This document shows positions 7,582 through 15,111 of a DNA stretch of 16,142 nucleotides, in pieces. Source of the stretch: Prevotellaceae bacterium. Its GTDB lineage: Bacteria; Bacteroidota; Bacteroidia; Bacteroidales; Paludibacteraceae. The stretch's first letter is position 1. Every line of letters starts with the position of its first letter. Where the stretch lies: NCBI GenBank assembly GCA_031290375.1, contig JAITNR010000102.1:1-16142 (forward strand), written 5' to 3'. The notes beneath the pieces were generated by a model that was not told where the DNA came from, searched no databases, and saw only the letters and a program-made list of their open reading frames with translations. A program made the position numbers and the translations under genes.

Positions 7582-7654
7582 AATTCAAAAATAGAGATTT
7601 TCTTTCCACGACATTCTAATTCAAAATAAATTTCTTCTCTCGTCCATGCATTGA

Positions 7655-7780
7655 CAATGTCACCAAAAACAATTTTGTGCTACGACCGACTTCTTTGCAG
7701 GCATCGGTAAAGAAACGCTTGTTGTATTCGGCATAAACTGCGTCTGGATTTACAGAAACTGTACCAAAGAAACTGATTGA
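7655..7780 (+). pseudogene. Possible remnant of a cytosine-C5 DNA methyltransferase (motif I)
   Basis: Between the stop at 7652 and the stop at 7778 this frame reads TTDFFAGIG (7682-7708) and then FGINCVW (7727-7747). Cytosine-C5 methyltransferases begin with a SAM-binding motif I of the form DxFAGIGG, followed about 15 residues later by a CVF/CVW strand leading to motif II. Both order and spacing fit, but the second Gly of motif I is Lys, motif II acidic residues are missing, and stops close the frame on both sides. No further motifs (such as the PC catalytic motif) are visible in the remaining space before 7867. This is at most a scrap of a lost restriction-modification gene; chance similarity is possible. 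Confidence 0.3.
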
Positions 7781-7867
7781 GATTTCTCGGACTGTTTTTG
7801 TGTATTTGAACAGTAAAATGCCACTTTGTTATTTTTAGGACGTAATGCGGACAGTTATTATCTTTTT

Positions 7868-10342
7868 TCATTTCACCACAATTTTCCCTGCCTCCGTTCT
7901 CCCGTTTTTGTCTTCAAAGACAATAATATACACTCCGGCAAGACGCGGAGCATAAATTGAATTTTCTTCGCCAACAAGAAGTCGATACTCACTGAGTTTT
8001 ATCCCTGTAACTGTGTAAAGAGTAGCATTTACGGCGTTCTTTGAAACAATCGAAAAACGCGTTGACGCCCCAACTATTGTAGGATAAGCAGTTATGTCCG
8101 TGTACCACTGAGGGATTAGCGGGCAGGTAAAAACCCTGTTGCTTTCGCCTTCTCTTGTCAGTAAGACTCGATATTCGTGTCCCATTTTCAGAGTGCCGCC
8201 GTTTTTGATGTAGATAAATGAGTTGTTTTCCCCTGCAAGTTGTGTGCCATCAAGATACCATTCATAGAACGAAAATTTGTAACCACCGTTGTATCTGCTG
8301 TTTAGCAGGGCTAATACGTCATTCCAGTTCTGCTCTATAATCATATGAGAATAAAGCACATCAAATTCAATATCAAATACTTGCGAAGTGCAAATGCTTG
8401 TTGTGTCCGTCAAAATTATTTTGCAGGAATATGGGTTGGGACGTATTGATTGAGGCATTTCTACCGTAATTTCGTTTCCGCCGTAAAATTCGCCGCTCTG
8501 ATTTACAAAGCCTGCTGAAAGTGCCTTATTGTTAAACACGATTTCATAACTGGTAGGATATGTTTCGTATGTATGATTTGTTGGCGGAAGTTTCAGAACA
8601 AAACTCTCGTCATCGGCACAAATTTCGGGTATTTGGGGCGGCAGGGTTTGTGGTTTGGGCAAAACATTGAGCAAAAAAGTTATTGTAGCACATCGGTGGT
8701 GTATTATGTATGTGCCGCTCATTGCCGACCGGCTGAAAACGGTATCATAAACGGTAACCGGCAGTTTTTCGACACAAATATTCAAAGTATCGTCAAATTC
8801 TCGCGGGCGAACAAGCAAATCAAGCGTTACAATGCTGTCGCAACCGTTGCGGGCGGTGAGAGTATCAACATAAATGCCTGTTTCGTTCAAACTGTCAGTC
8901 CCGAAATAGTACCATTCGCATTTGTAAGATGTATCTCTGTAATTATAACGTACAATATCCAATTGCCTCAAAGTCAGTTTAATAACGGTATCACAATCAA
9001 CGTTCGAAATGGTATCATAATAAACGCCTGCATTTGTTAAAATTCTGCCGTTAAAATCGTATGTTTTCCCTTCACAAAAAGAGGCAGTAGTATTTTTTTG
9101 CGGAAAATAGGGGCTTTCATAGGCTCCCATATCAATTTGGCATGCTTGAAGTCGATTATTACCCTCAATATCGGTATGCACACGAGGCGAAGTGATTGTG
9201 TTTGAGGGAAATGTGGTGTTCCATCCATTGACATAATAAGCGTCGTTGCCATTATTTACAGCAACACTGTTTTGAAGTAAATGAAAATTATTATTTGCAT
9301 AATTTACAAAAACAGATGAAGGACTGACCCCACTGAAATTATTGATATTTATAGTTGGTGATACGTCCGTAGCATAATATATGCTATTGTACATATTCAA
9401 AATGTTGTTATAAGGAGCGTCTCCTGTTGTTATATCTGCATATATTTCTGTCTCATTGAAATTATGCGAATTTCCTGTTATCACAGAATTGTATATATCA
9501 AGCACAGAATAATGCGTCATTATGATTCCGCCTCTCGTATATCCAGTATTTTTTGTAATTGTTGAATTTATTATTTTACACTTAACACCTGTTAAGTAAA
9601 TATTACCGATTCCCCCATAATTATTATGAAATACAGAATTAATAATCGTTAAATTTATCCCGATAGCCATAATTATCCCTCCGTTACCATAACCATCTGC
9701 TGAATTGTTATAGAAAGAGCAATCAATAATTATCAAATTCTCGTGCGAAGAACCATTTATGGCATAAATTGCTCCGCCAAAACCATAGCTATAGTTTTCA
9801 AAATGTGCAGAATTATTTGAAAACACACAATTACGCATTAAACCAGAGGAATTGTAAGCCCAATAAGCAACGGCCCCGCCAGCCGAACCCTCATTTGAAT
9901 TAAATATTGTATTGTAAATTTCAAAATAAACCGAAGATTCGCTACAAAGTGCTGTTTTTCTGTTATTTTGAAACAATGAGTTTCTTATTATGATAGTATC
10001 ACCATCATTTGCAATAGCACCGCCACCTGAACCTGATATATCGTCGCAATTTCCATTTATAAATGTTAAATTATCAAAAATACTTTTGTTTATTAAACCT
10101 GATATTAGAAAAATTCGATGACTGTTATTTCCATCAAGCGTTCCATTGTTTATTCCAATAAAAACAATGTTGCGGTTAATTAAAATTTCAGCAGCAGTTA
10201 CAATAGTGCCATTAATGTAAACAGTATCGGCAGTGCCGCTTATAGCCGAAAGCAAAGAGGCATTGCTATTGACTGTTATGTTTGTTGCAAAAGCAAAACT
10301 TGCCACGAAGCAAATCGTTAGAAAAGTGATATATTTTTTCAT
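7868..10342 (-). CDS. T9SS-secreted beta-helix surface protein with Pmp-like repeats
   Basis: The product has 824 residues. Residues 1-19 form a signal peptide (MKKYITFLTICFVASFAFA). Residues of about 45-350 form a right-handed beta-helix built of short strands with FxNN turns (LFQNNR, VFSNNSA, SFYNNSA, VFHNNYG) and GGAI/GGAV motifs at 107, 155 and 189, the pattern of chlamydial polymorphic membrane protein repeats. IDMGAYES closes the helix near residue 410. Two related modules follow at about 420-510, each with a Cys-x-G/W-x-Y opening, GxYxDT and a CD(S/T)(I/V) ending. The last ~75 residues fit a type A T9SS sorting domain (AYPTIVGASTRFSI, GVYIIVFEDKNGRTEAGKIVVK split by the usual strands). 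Export across both membranes and surface attachment by the T9SS are therefore expected. Function is unknown; adhesin or stalk-like roles are typical for this architecture. Confidence 0.87.
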   Translation of the reverse strand: MKKYITFLTICFVASFAFATNITVNSNASLLSAISGTADTVYINGTIVTAAEILINRNIVFIGINNGTLDGNNSHRIFLISGLINKSIFDNLTFINGNCDDISGSGGGAIANDGDTIIIRNSLFQNNRKTALCSESSVYFEIYNTIFNSNEGSAGGAVAYWAYNSSGLMRNCVFSNNSAHFENYSYGFGGAIYAINGSSHENLIIIDCSFYNNSADGYGNGGIIMAIGINLTIINSVFHNNYGGIGNIYLTGVKCKIINSTITKNTGYTRGGIIMTHYSVLDIYNSVITGNSHNFNETEIYADITTGDAPYNNILNMYNSIYYATDVSPTININNFSGVSPSSVFVNYANNNFHLLQNSVAVNNGNDAYYVNGWNTTFPSNTITSPRVHTDIEGNNRLQACQIDMGAYESPYFPQKNTTASFCEGKTYDFNGRILTNAGVYYDTISNVDCDTVIKLTLRQLDIVRYNYRDTSYKCEWYYFGTDSLNETGIYVDTLTARNGCDSIVTLDLLVRPREFDDTLNICVEKLPVTVYDTVFSRSAMSGTYIIHHRCATITFLLNVLPKPQTLPPQIPEICADDESFVLKLPPTNHTYETYPTSYEIVFNNKALSAGFVNQSGEFYGGNEITVEMPQSIRPNPYSCKIILTDTTSICTSQVFDIEFDVLYSHMIIEQNWNDVLALLNSRYNGGYKFSFYEWYLDGTQLAGENNSFIYIKNGGTLKMGHEYRVLLTREGESNRVFTCPLIPQWYTDITAYPTIVGASTRFSIVSKNAVNATLYTVTGIKLSEYRLLVGEENSIYAPRLAGVYIIVFEDKNGRTEAGKIVVK

Positions 10343-10435
10343 GTTATTGTAATTTGTTATTTTCTGTACCCTCTTTATTTGAATAAATTTTAATTGATTA
10401 ACAAATATTTTGTTTTAATAACTTCTTAATCTTGG

Positions 10436-10478
10436 ATTGCTTCGGCAATACTTCGCAATGACGCTGAATTGCTTCGCT
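10436..10478. repeat. REP-like intergenic repeat
   Basis: GGATTGCTTCGGCAATACTT and the adjoining CGCAATGACG resemble the dispersed palindromic family ATTGCTTCG...CGCAATGACG found between genes in many bacteria. The left part can fold on itself (ATTGCTTCGGCAAT: ATTGC pairs with GCAAT). A third ATTGCTTCG lies just downstream at 10470. Shorter pieces with the same GCAATGACG core are at 2031-2039 and, inverted, at 2865-2873. Spurious minus-strand translation gives the RHCEVLPKQS peptide typical of such repeats. Confidence 0.55.
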
Positions 10479-10509
10479 TATAATAACGAAAATGATTGCG
10501 ATAAATTTT

Positions 10510-10539
10510 TCTGACTTTATTAGAAAAAAATTAGTCAGA
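10510..10539. other. Stem-loop in the gap
   Basis: TCTGACT (10510-10516) and AGTCAGA (10533-10539) form a perfect 7-bp stem around a 16-base AT-rich loop. It is followed by CTTTCTT and preceded by ATTTTT. It could be a weak terminator on either strand or part of the neighbouring repeat; no gene ends close by. Confidence 0.35.
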
Positions 10540-10575
10540 CTTTCTTGCGTAATTAATTGTTTTTTTATTATATTC

Positions 10576-10643
<68 letters not shown>

Positions 10644-10985
10644 AGATTTTTTTCCATATTACCAAACATTTTAGTCACAAAAAAAGTTAAAAAAACTTTA
10701 TTCAGTGAATAACTAACAGTGAATGATGAGTAATAAGGTAACATGCGCCGGATTGATTGTTAATTAAAAATACATTCAGGTTCAAAATCAAATGCAAAGG
10801 TAAATAGAATTTTTTAATTATGCAAATTTATTTTTCACAAAAAATTCGTGAAATTTTCATAATTCACATGATTAATACGGTACAATGTCCCCTATCATTC
10901 ATGCGAATCAGTTAAATAATGTCTATTTTTGCCAGATAGGGTGTTATGTCAATAATTGCAGATGAAACATTTTCGTCATTGTTCA

Positions 10986-11621
10986 TTATTCATTAGCATT
11001 CAAACACCATTTGGCAATACCACACTCATCGCAATGAGGGCTACGGGCTGTGCAGACGTAGCGTCCGTGCAAGATAAGCCAATGGTGTGCGTTTGGAATA
11101 TCCTTTGGAGAAATATTTGCAACAAGTTCATTTTCAACTTGTAATGGGTTTTTGCCTGTGGAAAGTCCAAGCCTGCGGGCAACCCTGAAAATGTGCGTAT
11201 CCACTGCCATCTTTGGTTGGTTGTAAAGCACAGAGGCAATGACATTGGCGGTTTTTCTGCCAACTCCAGGCAGTTTTTGCAGCAAATCGGTGTCATTAGA
11301 AATCTTGCCGTCAAATTGCTCTGTCAACATCTTTGCCATATTTACAAGGTGTTTGGATTTGTTGTTTGGATAGGATATTGAACTGATATACAGGAAAATA
11401 TCTTCTACACTCGCTTTTGACATTGCTTGGGCATCAGGGTATTTTTCAAAAAGCAAGGGAGTAACCATATTTACCCTTTTATCCGTACATTGTGCGGACA
11501 ATATTACCGATACCAGCAACTGAAAATCAGTCTTATAATGCAATTCCGTTTGCAATTCACCCCTATTGGTTTTGAACCACTCTATTATTTTTTTGAAACG
11601 CTCTTTTTGGGTCATATACAT
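10986..11621 (-). CDS. nth: Endonuclease III (DNA glycosylase/AP lyase)
   Basis: This 211-residue base-excision-repair enzyme removes oxidised pyrimidines and cleaves the abasic strand. The helix-hairpin-helix LPGVGRKTANVIASV carries the catalytic Lys123. VDTHIFRVARRLGL carries the catalytic Asp141. The C-terminal 4Fe-4S cluster has the exact C-x6-C-x2-C-x5-C spacing (Cys190, 197, 200, 206). The early QLLVSVILSAQCTDKRVN segment is also diagnostic. Two in-frame ATGs are possible, at 11621 and 11615. A -7-like TAAATTTG on the minus strand (11629-11636) would put transcription start at the first ATG, which favours the second (MTQKERFKKI), close to the usual family start. It is divergent from the oxidoreductase gene, 109 bases away. 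Confidence 0.97.
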   Translation of the reverse strand: MYMTQKERFKKIIEWFKTNRGELQTELHYKTDFQLLVSVILSAQCTDKRVNMVTPLLFEKYPDAQAMSKASVEDIFLYISSISYPNNKSKHLVNMAKMLTEQFDGKISNDTDLLQKLPGVGRKTANVIASVLYNQPKMAVDTHIFRVARRLGLSTGKNPLQVENELVANISPKDIPNAHHWLILHGRYVCTARSPHCDECGIAKWCLNANE

Positions 11622-11628
11622 TTTTATG

Positions 11629-11636
11629 CAAATTTA
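11629..11636 (-). promoter_or_regulatory. -7-like element upstream of nth
   Basis: CAAATTTA on the plus strand reads TAAATTTG on the minus strand, matching TAnnTTTG. It is only 7-14 bases from the first ATG, so the message would be nearly leaderless if this is the promoter. No good -33 element was found. Confidence 0.35.
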
Positions 11637-11730
11637 CTATTTTTTTTTCTGAAAAAATTGAACTACTTTTGTTTATTTCAAAATAGGAGCAAAAAAGATT
11701 GATTTACCCATTATTTACCCTGTAACAAAA

Positions 11731-13290
11731 ATGCTTACCGAAATACAACTGACATTTTCGCCTGAACAATCGGACAATCACAATTTTATCAAGCACAAGG
11801 TGGCGTCAACACTCAACATACCGCAAGACGATATTGTCAATGTTCAGATTGTCAAAAAATCAATTGACGCACGAGGACGTTATCCGTTGATTTTAATTAA
11901 GTTACGTGTATTTATCGGTGAAGTTCCACAATATCAATACGAAAATCCATTAAAATATGAAAATGTGTCAGGTAAACAGGAAGTTATAATAGCAGGTGGC
12001 GGACCTGCGGGGCTGTTTGCCGCTCTCAGACTGATTGAACTTGGGTTCTGCCCGATTGTGCTTGAACGTGGCAAAGATATACATGAGCGAAAAAAAAATA
12101 TAGCACAACTTAATAAAAATCAGTCTTTTAATGAAGATTCAAACTATTGCTTCGGAGAAGGTGGGGCGGGTACTTTTTCGGACGGAAAACTCTTTTCACG
12201 TTCCAAAAAACGCGGTAATACTCAGCGGATTATCGAAATTTTTCACTATCACGGAGCAGCAGACGAAATTCTCTATGAGGCACACCCGCACATAGGTACG
12301 GACAAACTGCCAATTATTATCGAAAATATTCGAAAAACTATTACCGGCTGTGGAGGAAAGGTTATTTTTAACGCCAAAGTTATTGATTTATTGATAAATA
12401 GCAATCAGATTGAGGGAATTAAAACTGCTGATAACAATATTTACTGGTCAAAAAATGTAATTCTTGCCACAGGGCATTCTGCAAGGGACATTTATCAACT
12501 TTTACAGAATAAAAATATCGCTTTGCAACAAAAAGGATTCGCTGTTGGTGTGAGAGTTGAGCACCGGCAGGAATTGATTGACGAAATACAGTATAACGGA
12601 TACAAAACCAATTATTTACCTGCGGCGGTGTATAATCTTGTGTCGCAGGTAGATGGACGTGGTGTCTATTCATTTTGTATGTGTCCGGGTGGAATAATAG
12701 TACCTGCTGCAACTGCTGCAAATCAGGTAGTTGTAAATGGAATGTCTTCGTCAAAACGCAATTCGCCATACGCAAATTCAGGTATAGTAACTGAAATTTG
12801 CCCTGGTGATCTGACTGAGTATCAGAAATTTGGCGAACTTGCAGGATTGCACTTTCAGCAGGATTTGGAAAATCTCGCATTCAACAACAACGGAGGTACG
12901 CTACAAACAGCACCGGCACAGCGATTAAGCGATTTTGTACGCTCAAAACTTTCGGCTGACTTACCCGACTGCTCATACCTCCCAAACATTATCTCGTCCC
13001 CACTTCATTTTTGGCTGCCCGATTTTGTAAGCAGACGGCTGCAAGAAGGTTTTAAGCAATTTAACAAAAAAATGAAAGGGTTTCTAACATCTGAAGCCGT
13101 AATTCTTGGAGTAGAGAGCAGGACATCTTCGCCTATCAGGATACCAAGAAATGATGAAACATTGCAACACATTCAAATTCAAGGGCTTTACCCCTGCGGC
13201 GAAGGAGCAGGATATTCCGGTGGAATTACCTCCTCTGCCATTGACGGCGAAAGAGTGGCGGAGAAGATAGAAATAAATAGCAGGCTGTAA
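11731..13290 (+). CDS. FAD-dependent oxidoreductase (COG2509-type)
   Basis: The product has 519 residues. The first ~80 form a small alpha/beta domain (LTFSPEQSDNHNFIKHKVA, VQIVKKSIDARGRYPL) characteristic of the uncharacterised FAD-dependent dehydrogenase family COG2509. A Rossmann dinucleotide motif follows: VIIAGGGPAGLFAALRL (86-101), with Glu112 (VLERGKD) in the ribose-binding position. GEGGAGTFSDGKLFSR (142-157) is the family's second hallmark. VILATGHSARD (about 244-254) is the ATG motif, and the protein closes with LYPCGEGAGYSGGITSSAIDG, the C-terminal FAD contact. Length and motifs are complete. The physiological substrate is not known for the family. It is a soluble protein, divergent from nth and followed after 54 bases by a kinase-like gene that has its own promoter. 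Confidence 0.88.
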   Translation: MLTEIQLTFSPEQSDNHNFIKHKVASTLNIPQDDIVNVQIVKKSIDARGRYPLILIKLRVFIGEVPQYQYENPLKYENVSGKQEVIIAGGGPAGLFAALRLIELGFCPIVLERGKDIHERKKNIAQLNKNQSFNEDSNYCFGEGGAGTFSDGKLFSRSKKRGNTQRIIEIFHYHGAADEILYEAHPHIGTDKLPIIIENIRKTITGCGGKVIFNAKVIDLLINSNQIEGIKTADNNIYWSKNVILATGHSARDIYQLLQNKNIALQQKGFAVGVRVEHRQELIDEIQYNGYKTNYLPAAVYNLVSQVDGRGVYSFCMCPGGIIVPAATAANQVVVNGMSSSKRNSPYANSGIVTEICPGDLTEYQKFGELAGLHFQQDLENLAFNNNGGTLQTAPAQRLSDFVRSKLSADLPDCSYLPNIISSPLHFWLPDFVSRRLQEGFKQFNKKMKGFLTSEAVILGVESRTSSPIRIPRNDETLQHIQIQGLYPCGEGAGYSGGITSSAIDGERVAEKIEINSRL

Positions 13291-13292
13291 AA

Positions 13293-13323
13293 TTGCAAAA
13301 TTTGAAAAAAAACACTAATTTTG
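13293..13323 (+). promoter_or_regulatory. Bacteroidetes-type promoter for the cytidylate-kinase-like gene
   Basis: TAATTTTG (13316-13323) matches the -7 consensus TAnnTTTG exactly. TTGC (13293-13296) lies 19 bases upstream, a partial match to the -33 TTTG at the correct spacing. The start codon follows 21 bases after the -7 element, leaving a short leader. The promoter begins right after the oxidoreductase stop at 13290. Confidence 0.6.
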
Positions 13324-13344
13324 TCGTAAAAAATAAATCAAAAA

Positions 13345-13977
13345 ATGAACGAAGTATCAACAACAGTGCACCCTGTTATCACTATTGGCAGGCAATTGGG
13401 GAGTGGTGGGTTTTTAGTAGCAAAAATTCTATCTAACAGACTGGCTATTCCATTCTTTGACAAGGAATTGATAACTCTTGCTGCCCAGGAAAGCGGCTTG
13501 AGAAAAGAGTTTTTTGAAAAAGCAGACGAAAAAAACAGTTTTAGTATTTTTGGCAACTTCATCGGTGCAACGTTCGGTAATATGCAGGATAGCAATTATT
13601 TAAGCAATGAAACACTGTTTAAAATTCAAAGCGATGTCATAAGAAATATTGCTCAAAAAGGCTCATGTATTTTTGTGGGGCGATGCGCAGATTATATCCT
13701 GCGGAATAACCCAAATCTTTTGTCCGTTTTTATTTCTGCAAATATTGAAGACAGAATAAAAATGCTTGTAAAAGAGAAAAACGTATCGCCAAAAGAAGCA
13801 AAACGGCTGACAGAGCAGGCAGATAAAAAACGCTCCGCCTATTATAACTATTACAGCAACAAGGTTTGGGGCACTGCAACATGTTACGATATTTGTGTGA
13901 ACACTTCGGCGTTGGGTTTGGGAAAAACTACAGATTTACTGTTTGAAATTTTTAGTTATAAATTCAAACGCTCGTGA
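13345..13977 (+). CDS. Cytidylate kinase-like family protein
   Basis: The product has 210 residues and resembles the Cytidylate_kin_2 family, widespread in Bacteroidetes and Firmicutes. The N-terminal nucleotide-binding loop is ITIGRQLGSGGFLVAKILSNRL (split about residues 12-33), the family form GRxxGSGG and not the classical GxxGxGK. IPFFDKELITLAAQESG (35-51) and CIFVGRCADYILRNN (108-122) are further hallmarks. ISANIEDRIKMLV and the AKRLTEQADKKRSAYYNYYS segment form the lid and arginine/lysine-rich region. The chemistry is presumed to be nucleoside-monophosphate phosphorylation, but the family has not been shown to act as the main Cmk. The gene has its own promoter and no operon partner on either side. 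Confidence 0.87.
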   Translation: MNEVSTTVHPVITIGRQLGSGGFLVAKILSNRLAIPFFDKELITLAAQESGLRKEFFEKADEKNSFSIFGNFIGATFGNMQDSNYLSNETLFKIQSDVIRNIAQKGSCIFVGRCADYILRNNPNLLSVFISANIEDRIKMLVKEKNVSPKEAKRLTEQADKKRSAYYNYYSNKVWGTATCYDICVNTSALGLGKTTDLLFEIFSYKFKRS

Positions 13978-14048
13978 TAATAAATAATTTCTGAAAAACA
14001 TTATTATCAATGTACAACAAGAGTTTACGAAAATGATTTGTGCATTTA

Positions 14049-14079
14049 ATTGTAATGTTGTAAAAAAGTTGTAACTTCG
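14049..14079 (+). promoter_or_regulatory. Promoter-like element before the 14.1-kb hairpin
   Basis: ATTG (14049-14052), a 19-base spacer and TAACTTCG (14072-14079) each differ by one base from the -33 TTTG and -7 TAnnTTTG consensus and have the canonical spacing. Transcription would begin near 14086, about 15 bases before the hairpin at 14101, and would read towards cas6. Confidence 0.45.
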
Positions 14080-14100
14080 CATTCGGGAAAAAACAAAAAA

Positions 14101-14142
14101 CTTTTCAGGGAGAGGTGTTTTTTTACCACTTCGCTTGAAAAG
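14101..14142 (+). ncRNA. Long stem-loop, possible leader or small RNA upstream of cas6
   Basis: CTTTTCA (14101-14107) pairs with TGAAAAG (14136-14142), and GAGGTG (14112-14117) pairs with CACTTC (14127-14132) including one G-U pair. A small asymmetric internal bulge separates the two helices, and the apical loop is TTTTTTTAC. The region after the stem is AAAATTTAATAAA, so it lacks the T-run of a good terminator. With the promoter-like element just upstream it could be a structured leader or a short RNA. Only one copy was seen, so it is not a CRISPR repeat array. Confidence 0.4.
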
Positions 14143-14229
14143 AAAATTTAATAAATTGATTGTTTAGCAAAGTCCTAAAAACTGTCCAAGGAAAGGGATA
14201 CGGAAAATTATATGTAATAAAAATTCAGC

Positions 14230-14237
14230 TATATTTG
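14230..14237 (+). promoter_or_regulatory. -7 element upstream of cas6
   Basis: TATATTTG matches TAnnTTTG exactly and ends 22 bases before the cas6 ATG at 14260. The -33 position (14207-14210, ATTA) matches poorly. Cas6 may thus have its own start of transcription in addition to read-through from 14049. Confidence 0.45.
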
Positions 14238-14259
14238 TCTCGTTTTTAATGATGTTGTT

Positions 14260-15036
14260 ATGAGATTTAAATTATTGTTACAAATACATCGCAACATTTC
14301 CGGTAATCTTTTACCGTTGAATTATCAGTATCCGTTGTCGGCATGGATTTACGGAATAATAGCAAAAAGCGACGCCGCCTATTCCACGTGGCTTCACGAT
14401 AACGGCTTTTCGAGTGTGGACAGTTCCAAACACTTTAAGTTATTCACGTTCTCCAATTTATGGTTTGCCGACGCCAAGCCTTTAGCCGACCGGCTTGCCA
14501 TTTTCAGTGATACGGCGGAGTTACAACTTTCGTTCTTGCCCGAAAAATCGACTGAAGAATTTATCAAGGGAATTTTCTCGGAAAAAGAATTTTCCTTGGG
14601 AGACAGAAAAAGTCGGGTTCACTTTCGTGTGCAAGGCATTGAGATGCTTCCGCCGCCGGTTTTTGGTATGGAAGCGAGATTTCAAACGCTTTCCCCTATC
14701 ACGGTTTCGCTTCAGGAAGAAACCGGTCGCATCGCTTATCTTTCTCCGGAAACGGACAATTATGGACAGTTGTTAATCAACAACTTAAAAGAGAAATACC
14801 GGAGTTTTTATCAAAAACCGTTTGTAGGCGATGAAGCTTTTGAGTTTGAGTTATTGTCGTCCCCGCAATCAAAGCTCATTACCATCAAAGCGAATACCAG
14901 AGAGGAAACGAGGGTCAGAGGGTATCATTGCAGATTTCGGCTGAGGGCGGATGGGGAGTTATTGCGGATAATGTATTCGTCAGGCGCTGGAGAGAAGGGG
15001 AGTTTGGGGTTTGGGATGGTGAAGATTTTGCAATGA
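14260..15036 (+). CDS. cas6: CRISPR-associated endoribonuclease Cas6
   Basis: The product has 258 residues, the normal Cas6 length (about 240-270). Cas6 cuts the repeat parts of CRISPR precursor RNA to give crRNAs for type I and type III systems. The N-terminal ferredoxin-like fold begins RFKLLLQIHRNISGNLLPLN. Tyr31 (WIYGII) and His46 (WLHDNGF) sit at the numbers of two catalytic residues reported for Pyrococcus furiosus Cas6; the third, Lys52, is not aligned here (Ser52), but Lys58/Lys60 are close. FGMEARFQTLSPITV is the central family motif. The C-terminal glycine-rich loop SGAGEKGSLGFGMVKIL (241-257) is diagnostic. No other cas gene and no repeats lie within the window. The gene is richer in G and C than the AT-rich gene after it. 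It is intact, so the locus may be active or Cas6 may serve arrays elsewhere. Confidence 0.92.
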   Translation: MRFKLLLQIHRNISGNLLPLNYQYPLSAWIYGIIAKSDAAYSTWLHDNGFSSVDSSKHFKLFTFSNLWFADAKPLADRLAIFSDTAELQLSFLPEKSTEEFIKGIFSEKEFSLGDRKSRVHFRVQGIEMLPPPVFGMEARFQTLSPITVSLQEETGRIAYLSPETDNYGQLLINNLKEKYRSFYQKPFVGDEAFEFELLSSPQSKLITIKANTREETRVRGYHCRFRLRADGELLRIMYSSGAGEKGSLGFGMVKILQ

Positions 15037-15084
15037 AAAATGCAAATATTTTCAGATAATATCAAAAGTTATCAAAATAAAGTT

Positions 15085-15092
15085 TATTTTTG
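15085..15092 (+). promoter_or_regulatory. -7 element for the 3'-terminal unknown gene
   Basis: TATTTTTG followed by CA is a full match to the Bacteroidetes -7 consensus and ends 19 bases before the ATG at 15112. The expected -33 position (15062-15065) reads TCAA and does not match. It suggests the last gene can be transcribed independently of cas6. Confidence 0.5.
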
Positions 15093-15111
15093 CACTTAAA
15101 TTTAAAAGAAT

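Noticed and set aside
7586..7593. -7-like element (TATTTTTG on the minus strand) for rimO
   Set aside because: It lies only 5 bases upstream of the rimO ATG and has no -33 partner, so it is probably chance in AT-rich DNA.
7680..7871. Minus-strand 63-codon frame
   Set aside because: Its composition is not protein-like, it has no motif and it overlaps the stretch with possible methyltransferase remains on the other strand.
13978..14259. CRISPR array upstream of cas6
   Set aside because: No sequence of 20 bases or more recurs at regular spacing; only a single hairpin is present.
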